From: DASRHK01 sp035650495
GTDB taxonomy: Bacteria > Pseudomonadota > Gammaproteobacteria > Nevskiales > Nevskiaceae
Direction of reading: 5' to 3'
Assembly (NCBI GenBank): GCA_035650495.1
Contig: DASRHK010000030.1
Span: forward strand, 1-9,971
Length of the DNA stretch: 9,971 nt
Within the stretch, counting starts at the first letter, position 1. Every line of letters begins with the position of its first letter. Positions 1-6,286 of the stretch are shown here, piece after piece. The translations under genes and the position numbers were made by a program. The notes under the pieces were generated by a model. That model worked only from the letters and a program-made list of their open reading frames with translations. It ran no database searches and was not told the DNA's origin.

Positions 1-281
1 GACGAGCCGTCGTTGACGACGATCACTTCGTGCAACGGGTAGTACGAATTCAGGGCCGACTCCACCGTCGAGAGGATCAGCGCTTCCTCGTTGTATGCGG
101 GGATCACCACCGAGAACGGCGTGGTCAGCGGCGAGTCGTAGATGCGCTGGAACTCGCCGAAGTTGATCTCCAGGTGATATTTGCGCAGCTGCAGCGCGCC
201 GGTGATGATCAGGACGAGGTAGGTGCCGTGCAGGCACAGGTAATAGCCGAACACCACCAACAGCAGCGTGTGGAGATTCAT
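1..281 (-). CDS. Membrane-anchored family 2 glycosyltransferase, N-terminal part (cut by window edge)
   Basis: Only the first 93 codons are in the window; the gene continues past the left edge. A hydrophobic segment spans residues about 4-30 and is followed by a basic stretch (QLRKYH, 31-36), which by the positive-inside rule puts the catalytic domain in the cytoplasm. The GT-A core begins near residue 55: SVVIPAYNEE (57-66) and VIVVNDGS (86-93) are the classic nucleotide-sugar binding strands of GT2 enzymes. The DXD and QxxRW motifs that would show a processive synthase lie outside the window. The ATG at 281 overlaps the TGA of the HEAT-repeat gene (ATGA), so the two are probably translationally coupled. 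Family knowledge: such enzymes build exopolysaccharides or glycolipids from UDP- or GDP-sugars at the inner membrane. The family call is firm; the sugar and product are unknown. Confidence 0.92.
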   Translation of the reverse strand, partial: MNLHTLLLVVFGYYLCLHGTYLVLIITGALQLRKYHLEINFGEFQRIYDSPLTTPFSVVIPAYNEEALILSTVESALNSYYPLHEVIVVNDGS

Positions 282-1351
282 CGCGCACTCTCCATCGCCA
301 GCGGCAGCCCGTGCTCTTCGAGGACTTCGCTGCAGATGTCGCGCACCAGGCCTTCCGGCTGTTGCGCGCGCGCCTGACGCATCGCCTGGATGCCCGTCTC
401 GCCGAGCTGGTAGAGCGCCTCCGCAGCATTGAAGCGCACCCACCAGGCGGCATCGCCGAGCGCGTGGGCCAGCGGATGCACCGCCGCGCGATCGCCGAGA
501 CGCCCGAGCGCCTGCGCCGCCATGCAGCGGACCTCCCACACGGGATCGGACAGGGCCTCGATCAGCGGTGTCCGCGCGATCGCGGCATCACCCATTTGTC
601 CGAGGGCGCAGGCTGCGGTGCGGCGAAGCTCGTCGTCGGGATGGCGCAGCAGCTCCACGGCGAGCGCGGCGCCGTCGGCGGCCTCGAGCATGCCGAGCGC
701 GCGCACCGCGACGAGCACCGGCGGCTCCGCGTACTTGTGGTCGTCGAGGAATGCGATCAGCGGCGCGATCGCGCAGGGTCCCATCTCGTATAGGATCTCG
801 GCGGCGCGTTGCACGGGCCAATGCGGATGCAGCGTGAGCGCATGCAGGATCGGCACGACCGCTTCGGGCGCCTTGATCTGCGCGAGTGAATGGGCGGCGG
901 CGAGCCTCACATCGAGCGTCGGATCGTCGAGCGCCAGCAAGAGCTCCGGAACCGAATCGCGATGCCCGGCGAGTCCGAGCTCGCTCGCCGCTCGCGCGCG
1001 CCGCAGCCAGTTCCGGCTGTTGAGCACCGCATGCTCGCGCTCGTCGAACTCCAGCGTGCGGAAGAACACGTGCAGCCGCTCGCGCTCGGCGGTCGGCAGC
1101 TCGGTGGCGACGCCGATGAGCATGTCGATCGCGATCTTGCGGTTCTTGCGCATCTCGCGCGCAGCGTCTTCCTGGCCGACCTTGCCGTCGAGGAATTTCT
1201 TCAAGACCTGCAGCATGTGCGAGCGGACGTGGTCGACGCGCGCTTCGTGGCGTGAGTTGATCACCCGCATGCCGATGGCCGCGATGGAGAGCCAGACCGC
1301 GGCGATGGTCAACGCGAGCGCCGCATACGCGATGACGGTGATCATTTCCAT
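278..1351 (-). CDS. Membrane-anchored HEAT-repeat (PBS-lyase type) scaffold protein
   Basis: The 357-residue product has one N-terminal transmembrane segment (about 4-28), a charged helical linker (about 30-110), and then six or seven HEAT-like repeats from about 115 to 327. The repeats recur as 'DP..DVR.AAA.aLaqi' units: DDPTLDVRLAAAHSL (142-156), HPDDELRRTAACALGQMGD (237-255), SDPVWEVRCMAAQALGRLGD (268-287) and GDAAWWVRFNAAEALYQLGE (299-318). No catalytic motif is visible, so it is probably a protein-binding scaffold. Basic residues right after the membrane segment (R29, R34, R38, R43) suggest the repeats face the cytoplasm. The ATG at 1351 has a GAGGTG ribosome binding site; a second in-frame ATG at 1345 is possible. 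It starts 13 bp after the YaiO stop and its stop overlaps the glycosyltransferase start, which points to that enzyme as partner. The repeat fold is confident; the role is inferred from context. Confidence 0.88.
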   Translation of the reverse strand: MEMITVIAYAALALTIAAVWLSIAAIGMRVINSRHEARVDHVRSHMLQVLKKFLDGKVGQEDAAREMRKNRKIAIDMLIGVATELPTAERERLHVFFRTLEFDEREHAVLNSRNWLRRARAASELGLAGHRDSVPELLLALDDPTLDVRLAAAHSLAQIKAPEAVVPILHALTLHPHWPVQRAAEILYEMGPCAIAPLIAFLDDHKYAEPPVLVAVRALGMLEAADGAALAVELLRHPDDELRRTAACALGQMGDAAIARTPLIEALSDPVWEVRCMAAQALGRLGDRAAVHPLAHALGDAAWWVRFNAAEALYQLGETGIQAMRQARAQQPEGLVRDICSEVLEEHGLPLAMESAR

Positions 1352-1364
1352 GCTCGCACCTCGT

Positions 1365-2141
1365 CTAGAACTTCACGGACAGGCCGGCCGTGGCCATCCG
1401 GCGCGTGTAATGGTGGAGTCGATCCTCGTACTCGCCGCCGAGGATCAGGTTCATCCGCTGCGTGACCGGCAGACGCAGCGTCAGGTCATAGATGTTCGCC
1501 GTCGTGAGCAGCACGTCGGCGATGCCGGAGTCCTTCTCCGGATCGGTGCCGTGCGACCACGCCAGCCCGAGGCTCGTGTCGTTCGGGAGCCCGACGGTGA
1601 GGCGCACCGAGTAAGCGGTGAACGAGTGATCGTCGTAGGCGCGCCCGTAGGTGTAACGGGCCGTGAGGAACGTGACCTCGTTGAGCCACAGCGTCACGGC
1701 CGGCTTGATCTGGTGCAGCGTGCCTGCCGGGAATTTCATCCATTCGTAATCGGCAAGGAAGGACACTGAGGTGAATGCGTGCCACTCCGCGCCGCCCGAA
1801 TAGGTCTGCTTCGCGGAGAAATTCGGCGAGGGCGAGAAGCGCACGAGGCCGTGGACTTCGAGCTTGGGCAGGACCGTGTACGAACCGAGCACGCCGTACA
1901 GCTCATCGGTGCCGTTGCTGCGATCGCGGATGTCAACGTGCACGCCGAGCGTGAGATCCTGCGTCGCACGCCCGAGCAGCTCGAGCGCGCCTTCGTGCCA
2001 GTCGCCGCGATCGCCGCTCAGCGAGCTGTAGTCGTACAGCGTCGACAGCGTCCACGTCGGTGGCGGCACGGTGTCTTCAGCGTGCGCCGGCACGGCTGCC
2101 GCGAGGAGAGCGAGGGCGATCCACAGGGGCGTTCTTGTCAT
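1365..2141 (-). CDS. YaiO-family outer membrane beta-barrel protein
   Basis: The 258-residue product has a clear signal peptide (residues 1-21: MTRT, a hydrophobic core, then PAHA before E22). The rest is amphipathic beta-strands rich in aromatic residues and ends in LSVKF; a terminal phenylalanine is the usual outer membrane assembly signal. The strand pattern (TWTLSTLYDYSSL at 29-41, a GGAEWHAF stretch, GYTxGR-like YTYGRAYDD, and a closing GGEYEDR segment) resembles the YaiO outer membrane family, whose E. coli member is encoded near the glycosyltransferase gene yaiP. It has no TPR domain before the barrel, unlike several polysaccharide export porins. The start lies 3 bp after the epimerase stop and has no strong ribosome binding site, so coupling to the epimerase is likely. 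It may help export or anchor the glycan made by the neighbours; that role is inference. Another small barrel family is the main alternative. Confidence 0.82.
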   Translation of the reverse strand: MTRTPLWIALALLAAAVPAHAEDTVPPPTWTLSTLYDYSSLSGDRGDWHEGALELLGRATQDLTLGVHVDIRDRSNGTDELYGVLGSYTVLPKLEVHGLVRFSPSPNFSAKQTYSGGAEWHAFTSVSFLADYEWMKFPAGTLHQIKPAVTLWLNEVTFLTARYTYGRAYDDHSFTAYSVRLTVGLPNDTSLGLAWSHGTDPEKDSGIADVLLTTANIYDLTLRLPVTQRMNLILGGEYEDRLHHYTRRMATAGLSVKF

Positions 2142-2144
2142 TGT

Positions 2145-3152
2145 TCAGGCTCGCAGAGTGGCGGGTTCGCTCACTCTACGCTGCACGCTCGCGACCCTGC
2201 GACGCTCGACCAGATCGTCGATCGTGCGCTCGAGCGACCATGCGTGCCGGAAGTGGATTAGCCCATGCAGGCGATCGAGCACCGGCCGCCGCTGCGGAAT
2301 CTGCGCGAAGTCCTTGTTGTAGGCCTGCGCGTACGGGATGTACTTGAGCTCGGAGCGGCTGTTGCATCGGCTGCGCACGAGCTCGGCGAGCGCCTGGATG
2401 GTGACCTCGCGGCTCTGGCCGACGTTGACGACCTTGCCGTACGCGGCCGGCGTGCAGGCGAGCTGATCGAGCATCGCCACGATGTCGCGCACGTCGCAGA
2501 ACGAGCGCGTCTGCGTGCCATCGCCGAACACGGTGATCGGCTCGTGCGCGAGCGCCTGCTGCACGAACCGCGGCACCACGAATCCGTACATGCCCGACTG
2601 GCGCGGGCCGATGGTGTTGAACAGCCGCACGCAGACGACCTTGATGCCGTTCTTCTGCGCGTAAGCCGCGGATTGCAGCTCGTTGGTGAGCTTCGACAGG
2701 GCGTAGTTCGCCAGCGCCTCGCCGGGCGAGATGGTGATGTCGCACTCTTCGCGCATGCGATCGGTCGACTGCTTGCCGTAGACCGACGAGCTCGACGCGA
2801 CGACGAGCTCGGCCGTGCCGCCGGTGCGCCGCGCTTCGTAGAGCACGCGCTCGCAGCCGTCGATGTTGGTGCGCAGCGTTTCCGCCGGGCGCTCGAGCAC
2901 ATGGAACATGCCGACGACCGCCGCCATGTGATAGATCCGCTCGGACCACGCGACCGCCGACCGCAGATCGGTCCACGAGAGCAGATCGCCGCGCTGGAAG
3001 CGGAAGTTGTCGTCGCGCAGGAAGGGCGCGATGTTCGCTTCGGAGCCGGTCGACAGGTTGTCGAGCGCGAGCACCTGATCGCCGCGCGACAGATGATGCT
3101 CGACGATGTGCGAGCCGATGAAGCCCGCGCCGCCGGTGACGAGGACTCTCAT
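2145..3152 (-). CDS. NAD-dependent nucleotide-sugar epimerase/dehydratase (extended SDR)
   Basis: The 335-residue product is an extended short-chain dehydrogenase. The Rossmann glycine motif TGGAGFIG is at 6-13, with D31 (LALDNLSTG) placed to bind the adenosine ribose of NAD. The active site shows serines 120-123, Y150 and K154 (YALSK, the YxxxK pair). N179-TIGPRQ and FGDGTQTRSF (209-218) are the usual sugar-nucleotide binding loops of the GalE/UDP-glucuronate decarboxylase/dehydratase group. Length is normal and all key residues are intact. The expected reaction is epimerisation, decarboxylation or dehydration of a UDP- or GDP/TDP-sugar in the cytoplasm; the exact substrate cannot be read from sequence. 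The start at 3152 has an AAAGGA ribosome binding site. It sits 13 bp after the receiver gene and 3 bp before YaiO, so it probably supplies the donor sugar for the glycosyltransferase in the same operon. Confidence 0.9.
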   Translation of the reverse strand: MRVLVTGGAGFIGSHIVEHHLSRGDQVLALDNLSTGSEANIAPFLRDDNFRFQRGDLLSWTDLRSAVAWSERIYHMAAVVGMFHVLERPAETLRTNIDGCERVLYEARRTGGTAELVVASSSSVYGKQSTDRMREECDITISPGEALANYALSKLTNELQSAAYAQKNGIKVVCVRLFNTIGPRQSGMYGFVVPRFVQQALAHEPITVFGDGTQTRSFCDVRDIVAMLDQLACTPAAYGKVVNVGQSREVTIQALAELVRSRCNSRSELKYIPYAQAYNKDFAQIPQRRPVLDRLHGLIHFRHAWSLERTIDDLVERRRVASVQRRVSEPATLRA

Positions 3153-3165
3153 GGGCGCGTCCTTT

Positions 3166-3540
3166 CTAGTGACGCGTCGCGAGCGCGCTGCTGACCACTT
3201 CGGCGACGCGCTTGGCGTCGAGCCGCCCCTTGTTGAGGACCTGCGTCGCGCCGGCCTCCTTGGCCGCGCGCACCTGCGAGGCGAAGGTGCCCGCCGTCAG
3301 GACGACGACGGGAAGCGTCTTCAGGCCCGGCTGGGAGCGCACGCGGCGCAGCCACTCCGGTCCGCTGACGTTGGGCATGTTGAGGTCGAGCAGCACGACG
3401 TCGGGCTTGAACGTGTCGATCGCGCGGTAGCCTTCGTCGCCGTCGGTGGCGGAGGCAACCTCGAATCCGCCGGCCTCGAACTGCTTCTTGTACATCGCGA
3501 CGATGACGGGATCATCGTCGATCACGAGGACTTTGCTCAT
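3166..3540 (-). CDS. Stand-alone CheY-like response regulator receiver
   Basis: The 124-residue product is a single receiver domain with no output domain. The acidic pocket is D8-D9, the phosphate acceptor is D52 (VVLLDLNMP), the switch residue is T82 (LTAG) and the conserved lysine is K104 (LNKG), so it should be phosphorylated by a histidine kinase. I chose the ATG at 3540 because it has a GGGAG ribosome binding site 6 nt upstream and begins exactly at the receiver fold (MSKVLVIDDD). Two upstream in-frame ATGs (3579, 3564) would add 13 or 8 residues without a better site. No kinase is in the window. It is the first gene of the glycan cluster, 13 bp before the epimerase, and is likely to control the machinery by protein contact rather than DNA binding. 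The receiver call is firm; its partner is unknown. Confidence 0.93.
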   Translation of the reverse strand: MSKVLVIDDDPVIVAMYKKQFEAGGFEVASATDGDEGYRAIDTFKPDVVLLDLNMPNVSGPEWLRRVRSQPGLKTLPVVVLTAGTFASQVRAAKEAGATQVLNKGRLDAKRVAEVVSSALATRH

Positions 3541-3578
3541 TGCGCTCTCCCGGAACTGATCCATTGTTCGAGAGCGCA
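3541..3578 (-). promoter_or_regulatory. Inverted repeat in the leader of the receiver gene, covering the ribosome binding site
   Basis: On the coding strand TGCGCTCTC (3578-3570) is followed by its exact complement GAGAGCGCA (3549-3541), which ends directly at the ATG. Inside it, GAAC (3569-3566) pairs with GTTC (3556-3553), leaving a three-base CGG bulge and a nine-base loop. In RNA this gives 13 base pairs. The Shine-Dalgarno GGGAG (3551-3547) lies in the bulge and the outer stem, so the fold would hide it. This could be a translational switch, or in DNA a regulator operator. The repeat is seen directly; the function is inferred. Confidence 0.5.
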
Positions 3579-3607
3579 TTGCCGCGCATTCGTGGCGCGG
3601 TAACTGT

Positions 3608-3637
3608 TATCTAGGAACTGCCGCGGCAGCGAGCCAG
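3608..3637 (-). promoter_or_regulatory. Weak candidate promoter for the receiver-led operon
   Basis: In the 107-bp gap between folD and the receiver gene, TAGATA (3613-3608) could serve as a -10 and CTGGCT (3637-3632) as a poor -35, 18 bp apart. The perfect 12-bp palindrome CTGCCGCGGCAG (3618-3629) lies between them. The match to consensus is modest, and readthrough from folD is an equal alternative. Confidence 0.2.
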
Positions 3638-3651
3638 TAGAGAATTCCTAG
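3611..3651. repeat. Nested inverted repeats at the folD stop codon
   Basis: CTAGGAA (3611-3617) and TTCCTAG (3645-3651) are exact complements 27 bp apart, and the second contains the folD stop codon TAG. A perfect 12-bp palindrome, CTGCCGCGGCAG (3618-3629), directly follows the first arm. No T-run follows on the minus strand, so this is not a standard intrinsic terminator. It could be a transcript-end structure, a protein binding site, or chance. Confidence 0.4.
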
Positions 3652-4511
3652 CGCTTCGCCGACTCGCGCAGGCGCGCGGCGCGCAGCGTGTTCTCCATCA
3701 GCATCGCGATCGTCATCGGCCCGACGCCGCCCGGAACCGGCGTGATGTGCGACGCGCGCTCCTTCGCCGCGGCGAAGTCGACGTCGCCGGTGAGCTTGCC
3801 GTCGGCCTTGCGGTTCATGCCGACGTCGATCACCACGGCGCCGGGCTTGATCCAGTCGCCCTGCACGAAGTCGGCCTTGCCGATCCCGGCGACGACGATG
3901 TCGGCCTGACGCACCACGTCGGGAAGGTCGCGCGTCTTGCTGTTGCAGACGGTGATGGTGGCGTCGGCCATCAGCAGCTCGAGCGCCATCGGCCGGCCGA
4001 CGATGTTCGACGTGCCGAGGATCACCGCGCGCGCGCCGCGGAGCGCCACACCGGTCGACTCGAGCAGCTTCATGCAGCCGAACGGCGTGCATGGTCGCAG
4101 CAGCGGATTCTTCTGCGCGAGCCGCCCGAAGTTGTACGGATGGAAGCCGTCGACGTCCTTCTCGGGCGCGATACGCTCGATCACGCGATTCGGATCGATC
4201 TGCTTCGGCAACGGCAGCTGCACGAGAATGCCGTCGACGGTGGGATCGGCGTTGAGGCGATCGATCTCGGTGAGCAGGCGCTCTTCGGTCAGCGTCGCTT
4301 CGAAATGGATCGGCAGCGAGCGGATGCCGAGCTTCTCGCAAGTCGCGCGCTTGTTGCGCACGTAGACCTGCGACGCCGGATCCTCGCCGACGAGCACGGT
4401 TGCGAGCCCGGGCGCGCGCAAGCCCTGGCTGACCCGCTCGCGAACGGCCGCGGCGACGGATTCGTGAACGCGTGCGGCGACGGCTTTGCCGTCGATCAAC
4501 TGAGCAGGCAT
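3648..4511 (-). CDS. folD: Bifunctional methylene-THF dehydrogenase / methenyl-THF cyclohydrolase FolD
   Basis: FolD interconverts 5,10-methylene-THF and 10-formyl-THF in the cytoplasm, making NADPH and one-carbon units for purine and formyl-methionine synthesis. The 287-residue product has the usual length. The N-terminal catalytic domain carries Y50 and K54 (SQVYVRNK), VDGILVQLPLP (92-102) and the KDVDGFHP loop with D121. The NADP domain carries GTSNIVGRP (166-174), and the C-terminal signature PVPGGVGPMTIAMLMENT is at 258-275. All catalytic residues are present. The ATG at 4511 is preceded by AGGA and begins at the conserved MPAQLIDGKAVA; an upstream ATG at 4685 would add 58 residues that are an out-of-frame translation of pirin sequence, so I rejected it. 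It starts 29 bp after the pirin stop and may be co-transcribed with it. The identification is secure. Confidence 0.98.
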   Translation of the reverse strand: MPAQLIDGKAVAARVHESVAAAVRERVSQGLRAPGLATVLVGEDPASQVYVRNKRATCEKLGIRSLPIHFEATLTEERLLTEIDRLNADPTVDGILVQLPLPKQIDPNRVIERIAPEKDVDGFHPYNFGRLAQKNPLLRPCTPFGCMKLLESTGVALRGARAVILGTSNIVGRPMALELLMADATITVCNSKTRDLPDVVRQADIVVAGIGKADFVQGDWIKPGAVVIDVGMNRKADGKLTGDVDFAAAKERASHITPVPGGVGPMTIAMLMENTLRAARLRESAKR

Positions 4512-4540
4512 CGGGCTTCCTGGGTTTTTGCCGCGCGATT

Positions 4541-5431
4541 CTACATCGGTGGTGCGGGTTTCAGCGGATCGGCGGGCAGCGGAATGAATTCCTGATCGTC
4601 GTGGACCGGCAGCTTGAAGCGGCCGGCCTGCCAATCGTCCTTGGCCTGCTTGATCCGCTCGTGCGACGACGACACGAAGTTCCACTCGATGTAGCGATGA
4701 CCGAGCGGCTCGCCGCCGAGCGCCATCACCACCGCCGGCGAAAGCGCGCGCAGCACGACGTCGACGCGCGTCGAGAAGATCAGCAGCTGCCCGGCGCCGT
4801 AGCTGCGTCCGGCGATCTCGACGTCGCCGCTGACGATGAAGAGCGCGCGCTCGGGATGATGGTCCGGTAGCTTCGCGCTGGCTCCGCGCTCGAGCTGCCA
4901 GTGCAGATAGAACAGCGGCGAATGCGTTTTCACCGGCGAGCGCACGCCGAGCGCATCGCCGGCGATCAGGCGCATCAGCACACCGTCGTCGTGCGAGGAG
5001 GGCAGGACGCTCGCATCGTAGTGCATGAACGCCGGATCGGTTTCTTCGAACTCGGTCGGCAGCGCGACCCAGGACTGGATGCCGTGCACCGAGCCGCCTT
5101 GCGCACGTGCGCGCTCGAAGCGCTCCGAATGCGAGATGCCGCGCCCGGCCGTCATCCAGTTCACCTCGCCGGCGCGGATCGGCTGCTCGGAGCCGATCGA
5201 GTCGCGATGCATGATCTCGCCGTCGAAGAGATAAGTGACCGTCGACAGGCCGATGTGCGGATGCGGGCGCACGTCGGTCGAGCGCGGCAAGCCGCGCGGC
5301 AGATCCTTCGGGCCCATGTGATCGAAGAAGATGAACGGTCCGACCATGCGGCGGCGCGCATTGGGCAGCACGCGCGCGACTTCGAAGCCGCCGAGATCGC
5401 GGCGCTGCTGGTCGATGACGAGCTCGATCAT
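4541..5431 (-). CDS. Pirin family bicupin protein
   Basis: The 296-residue product is a full-length pirin. The N-terminal cupin has the complete iron-binding set H57 and H59 (RPHPHIGLST), H101 and E103 (MTAGRGISHSE). The second cupin, near residues 170-250, has the usual partner fold (FIVSGDVEIAGRSYGAGQLLIF). Bacterial pirins such as E. coli YhhW act as quercetin dioxygenases, and others bind metabolic enzymes or act as redox sensors; which applies here cannot be told. I chose the ATG at 5431 because AAGGGAA lies upstream and the protein then begins at the pirin start; the ATG at 5473 adds 14 unrelated residues. No signal peptide, so cytoplasmic. It is preceded by a 134-bp gap and followed by folD. 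The family call is firm, the substrate unknown. Confidence 0.95.
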   Translation of the reverse strand: MIELVIDQQRRDLGGFEVARVLPNARRRMVGPFIFFDHMGPKDLPRGLPRSTDVRPHPHIGLSTVTYLFDGEIMHRDSIGSEQPIRAGEVNWMTAGRGISHSERFERARAQGGSVHGIQSWVALPTEFEETDPAFMHYDASVLPSSHDDGVLMRLIAGDALGVRSPVKTHSPLFYLHWQLERGASAKLPDHHPERALFIVSGDVEIAGRSYGAGQLLIFSTRVDVVLRALSPAVVMALGGEPLGHRYIEWNFVSSSHERIKQAKDDWQAGRFKLPVHDDQEFIPLPADPLKPAPPM

Positions 5432-5463
5432 CGCGTGAAATTCCCTTCGTTCAGGTCCCGCAA

Positions 5464-5492
5464 GTGAATGCACAAACGCAGATCGATTTCAA
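5464..5492 (-). promoter_or_regulatory. Possible sigma-70 promoter for pirin-folD
   Basis: TTGAAA (5492-5487) is a good -35 and ATTCAC (5469-5464) a weak -10, separated by 17 bp, ending 32 bp before the pirin ATG. This is the most AT-rich part of the 134-bp gap (5432-5565) between tetR and pirin. I see no convincing terminator for tetR in the same gap. Confidence 0.3.
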
Positions 5493-5565
5493 GGATTGCA
5501 ACGCGCGGCGCGAAGGACTATGAAGGCTCCAGGCGCCGAACTGGCGGGAAGCCGGGAACGAATTC

Positions 5566-6261
5566 CTAGCGACTCGTCCAACGTGCGGGTTTCTCGCCAG
5601 TTCGGATGCCACCATCGGCCTTGGCCGCCGCCTCGACGTAATTCTCCCCGCACAGCACCGCGAGGTAGGTCGGCAGATTGGCCTCGCGCGTGCTCGTCGA
5701 CTCGTGCACGCCGAGCGCGTAGTAGCCGATCTGGTGGTAGTAGAAGACCTTCGCGCGGATGTCGGCTTCCTTCGGCTTGCAGCCGAGCCCCAGCAGGATT
5801 CTCGTCAGCGCCTGGATGCGCTCCTCGTCGACGGCGCTCACCACTTCGGCGACCGGGATCGAGATGCGCGCCCACTCGCGCACGGCGAGATCGAACTGCG
5901 GATCGAAGCCGCGCTCGTGGATCAGGATGTCGGTGAGCCGGTTCAGCGCCTCGAGGGAAGCACGCGGCGTCGAGGTGTCGATGCCTTCGGTGACGAAGCC
6001 GTTCTGCGTGCGCCAGCGCTTGAGCAGGTCCTCGAGCAGCGCGTGATGGCTCTTGAAGTGGTAGTAGAAGCCGCCGCGCGTGACCTTGAGTCGGCGGGCG
6101 AGGCGATCGACCTTGACGTTGCCGATGCCTTCCTCGATCAGCACGACCTTCGCCGCCTCGAGCCAGCCTTCGTAAGGGATCTTGATGTTGCCCTTGCGAT
6201 GCGGGCGCGGCACGTGCAGCTCGCGCTTCTGGCGGTGCGCGCTGGTCAGCTTGCGGTTCAT
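5566..6261 (-). CDS. TetR/AcrR family transcriptional regulator
   Basis: The 231-residue product has a basic N-terminal arm (residues 1-28, many K and R). A TetR helix-turn-helix domain follows, at about 30-82: GWLEAAKVVLIEEG, then VDRLARRLKVTRGGFYYHF (51-69) with the recognition helix at TRGGFYYHF. The remaining helical part (about 95-215) would bind a ligand and dimerise. The reading frame stays open upstream to 7308, but that extension is a shadow of the hydrolase gene. ATG 6261 is the sensible start, although it has no ribosome binding site; GTG at 6213 is an alternative. It lies 26 bp after the serine hydrolase, and a near-palindrome sits in that gap. Family knowledge and context suggest it represses itself and perhaps the efflux/MlaC-like cluster upstream; the ligand is unknown. 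Confidence 0.92.
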   Translation of the reverse strand: MNRKLTSAHRQKRELHVPRPHRKGNIKIPYEGWLEAAKVVLIEEGIGNVKVDRLARRLKVTRGGFYYHFKSHHALLEDLLKRWRTQNGFVTEGIDTSTPRASLEALNRLTDILIHERGFDPQFDLAVREWARISIPVAEVVSAVDEERIQALTRILLGLGCKPKEADIRAKVFYYHQIGYYALGVHESTSTREANLPTYLAVLCGENYVEAAAKADGGIRTGEKPARWTSR

Positions 6262-6268
6262 GGCGCCG

Positions 6269-6274
6269 ATTATA
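6269..6274 (-). promoter_or_regulatory. Consensus -10 box just upstream of tetR
   Basis: TATAAT (6274-6269) is a perfect -10 hexamer in very GC-rich surroundings, ending 7 bp before the tetR ATG. A transcript from it would start at or within a base or two of the ATG, which fits the absence of a ribosome binding site. No good -35 is present at 16-18 bp spacing (GGCCGC, CGGCCG or ACGGCC), so promoter strength is uncertain. Confidence 0.45.
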
Positions 6275-6286
6275 CGGCGCTGTATA
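6271..6286. promoter_or_regulatory. Near-perfect 16-bp palindrome, likely TetR operator
   Basis: TATACGGCGCTGTATA has 7 of 8 complementary pairs (only 6276/6281 mismatch). It overlaps the -10 box and lies 9 bp upstream of the TetR ATG. TetR-family regulators usually bind inverted repeats of about this length in front of their own gene, so self-repression is the natural reading. Binding itself is inferred. Confidence 0.55.

Noticed and set aside
429..1769. Long plus-strand open frame (446 codons) opposite the HEAT and YaiO genes
   Set aside because: Its translation is rich in S, A and R with no recognisable domain, and it lies antisense to two well-supported genes; typical of high-GC shadow frames.
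3582..3600. CCGCGC/GCGCGG hairpin with a 7-base loop upstream of the receiver gene
   Set aside because: Short GC-only stem common in high-GC DNA; no T-run and no clear link to a promoter, so not listed as a feature.
5530..5560. Possible tetR terminator hairpin (CGCC/GGCG around GAACT)
   Set aside because: The stem is only about 4 bp and no T-run follows on the minus strand.
1365..5568. All CTAG tetranucleotides noticed by eye (1364, 3165, 3611, 3648 and 5566 regions) fall at stop codons or in gaps
   Set aside because: CTAG avoidance inside genes is a known general trend in proteobacteria, so this needs no special explanation.
3642..5571. The 12-mer GAATTCCTAGCG at both the folD (3642-3653) and tetR (5560-5571) stop codons
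   Set aside because: Two copies of a short word, both containing a TAG stop; no further similarity around them, so probably coincidence rather than a repeat element.
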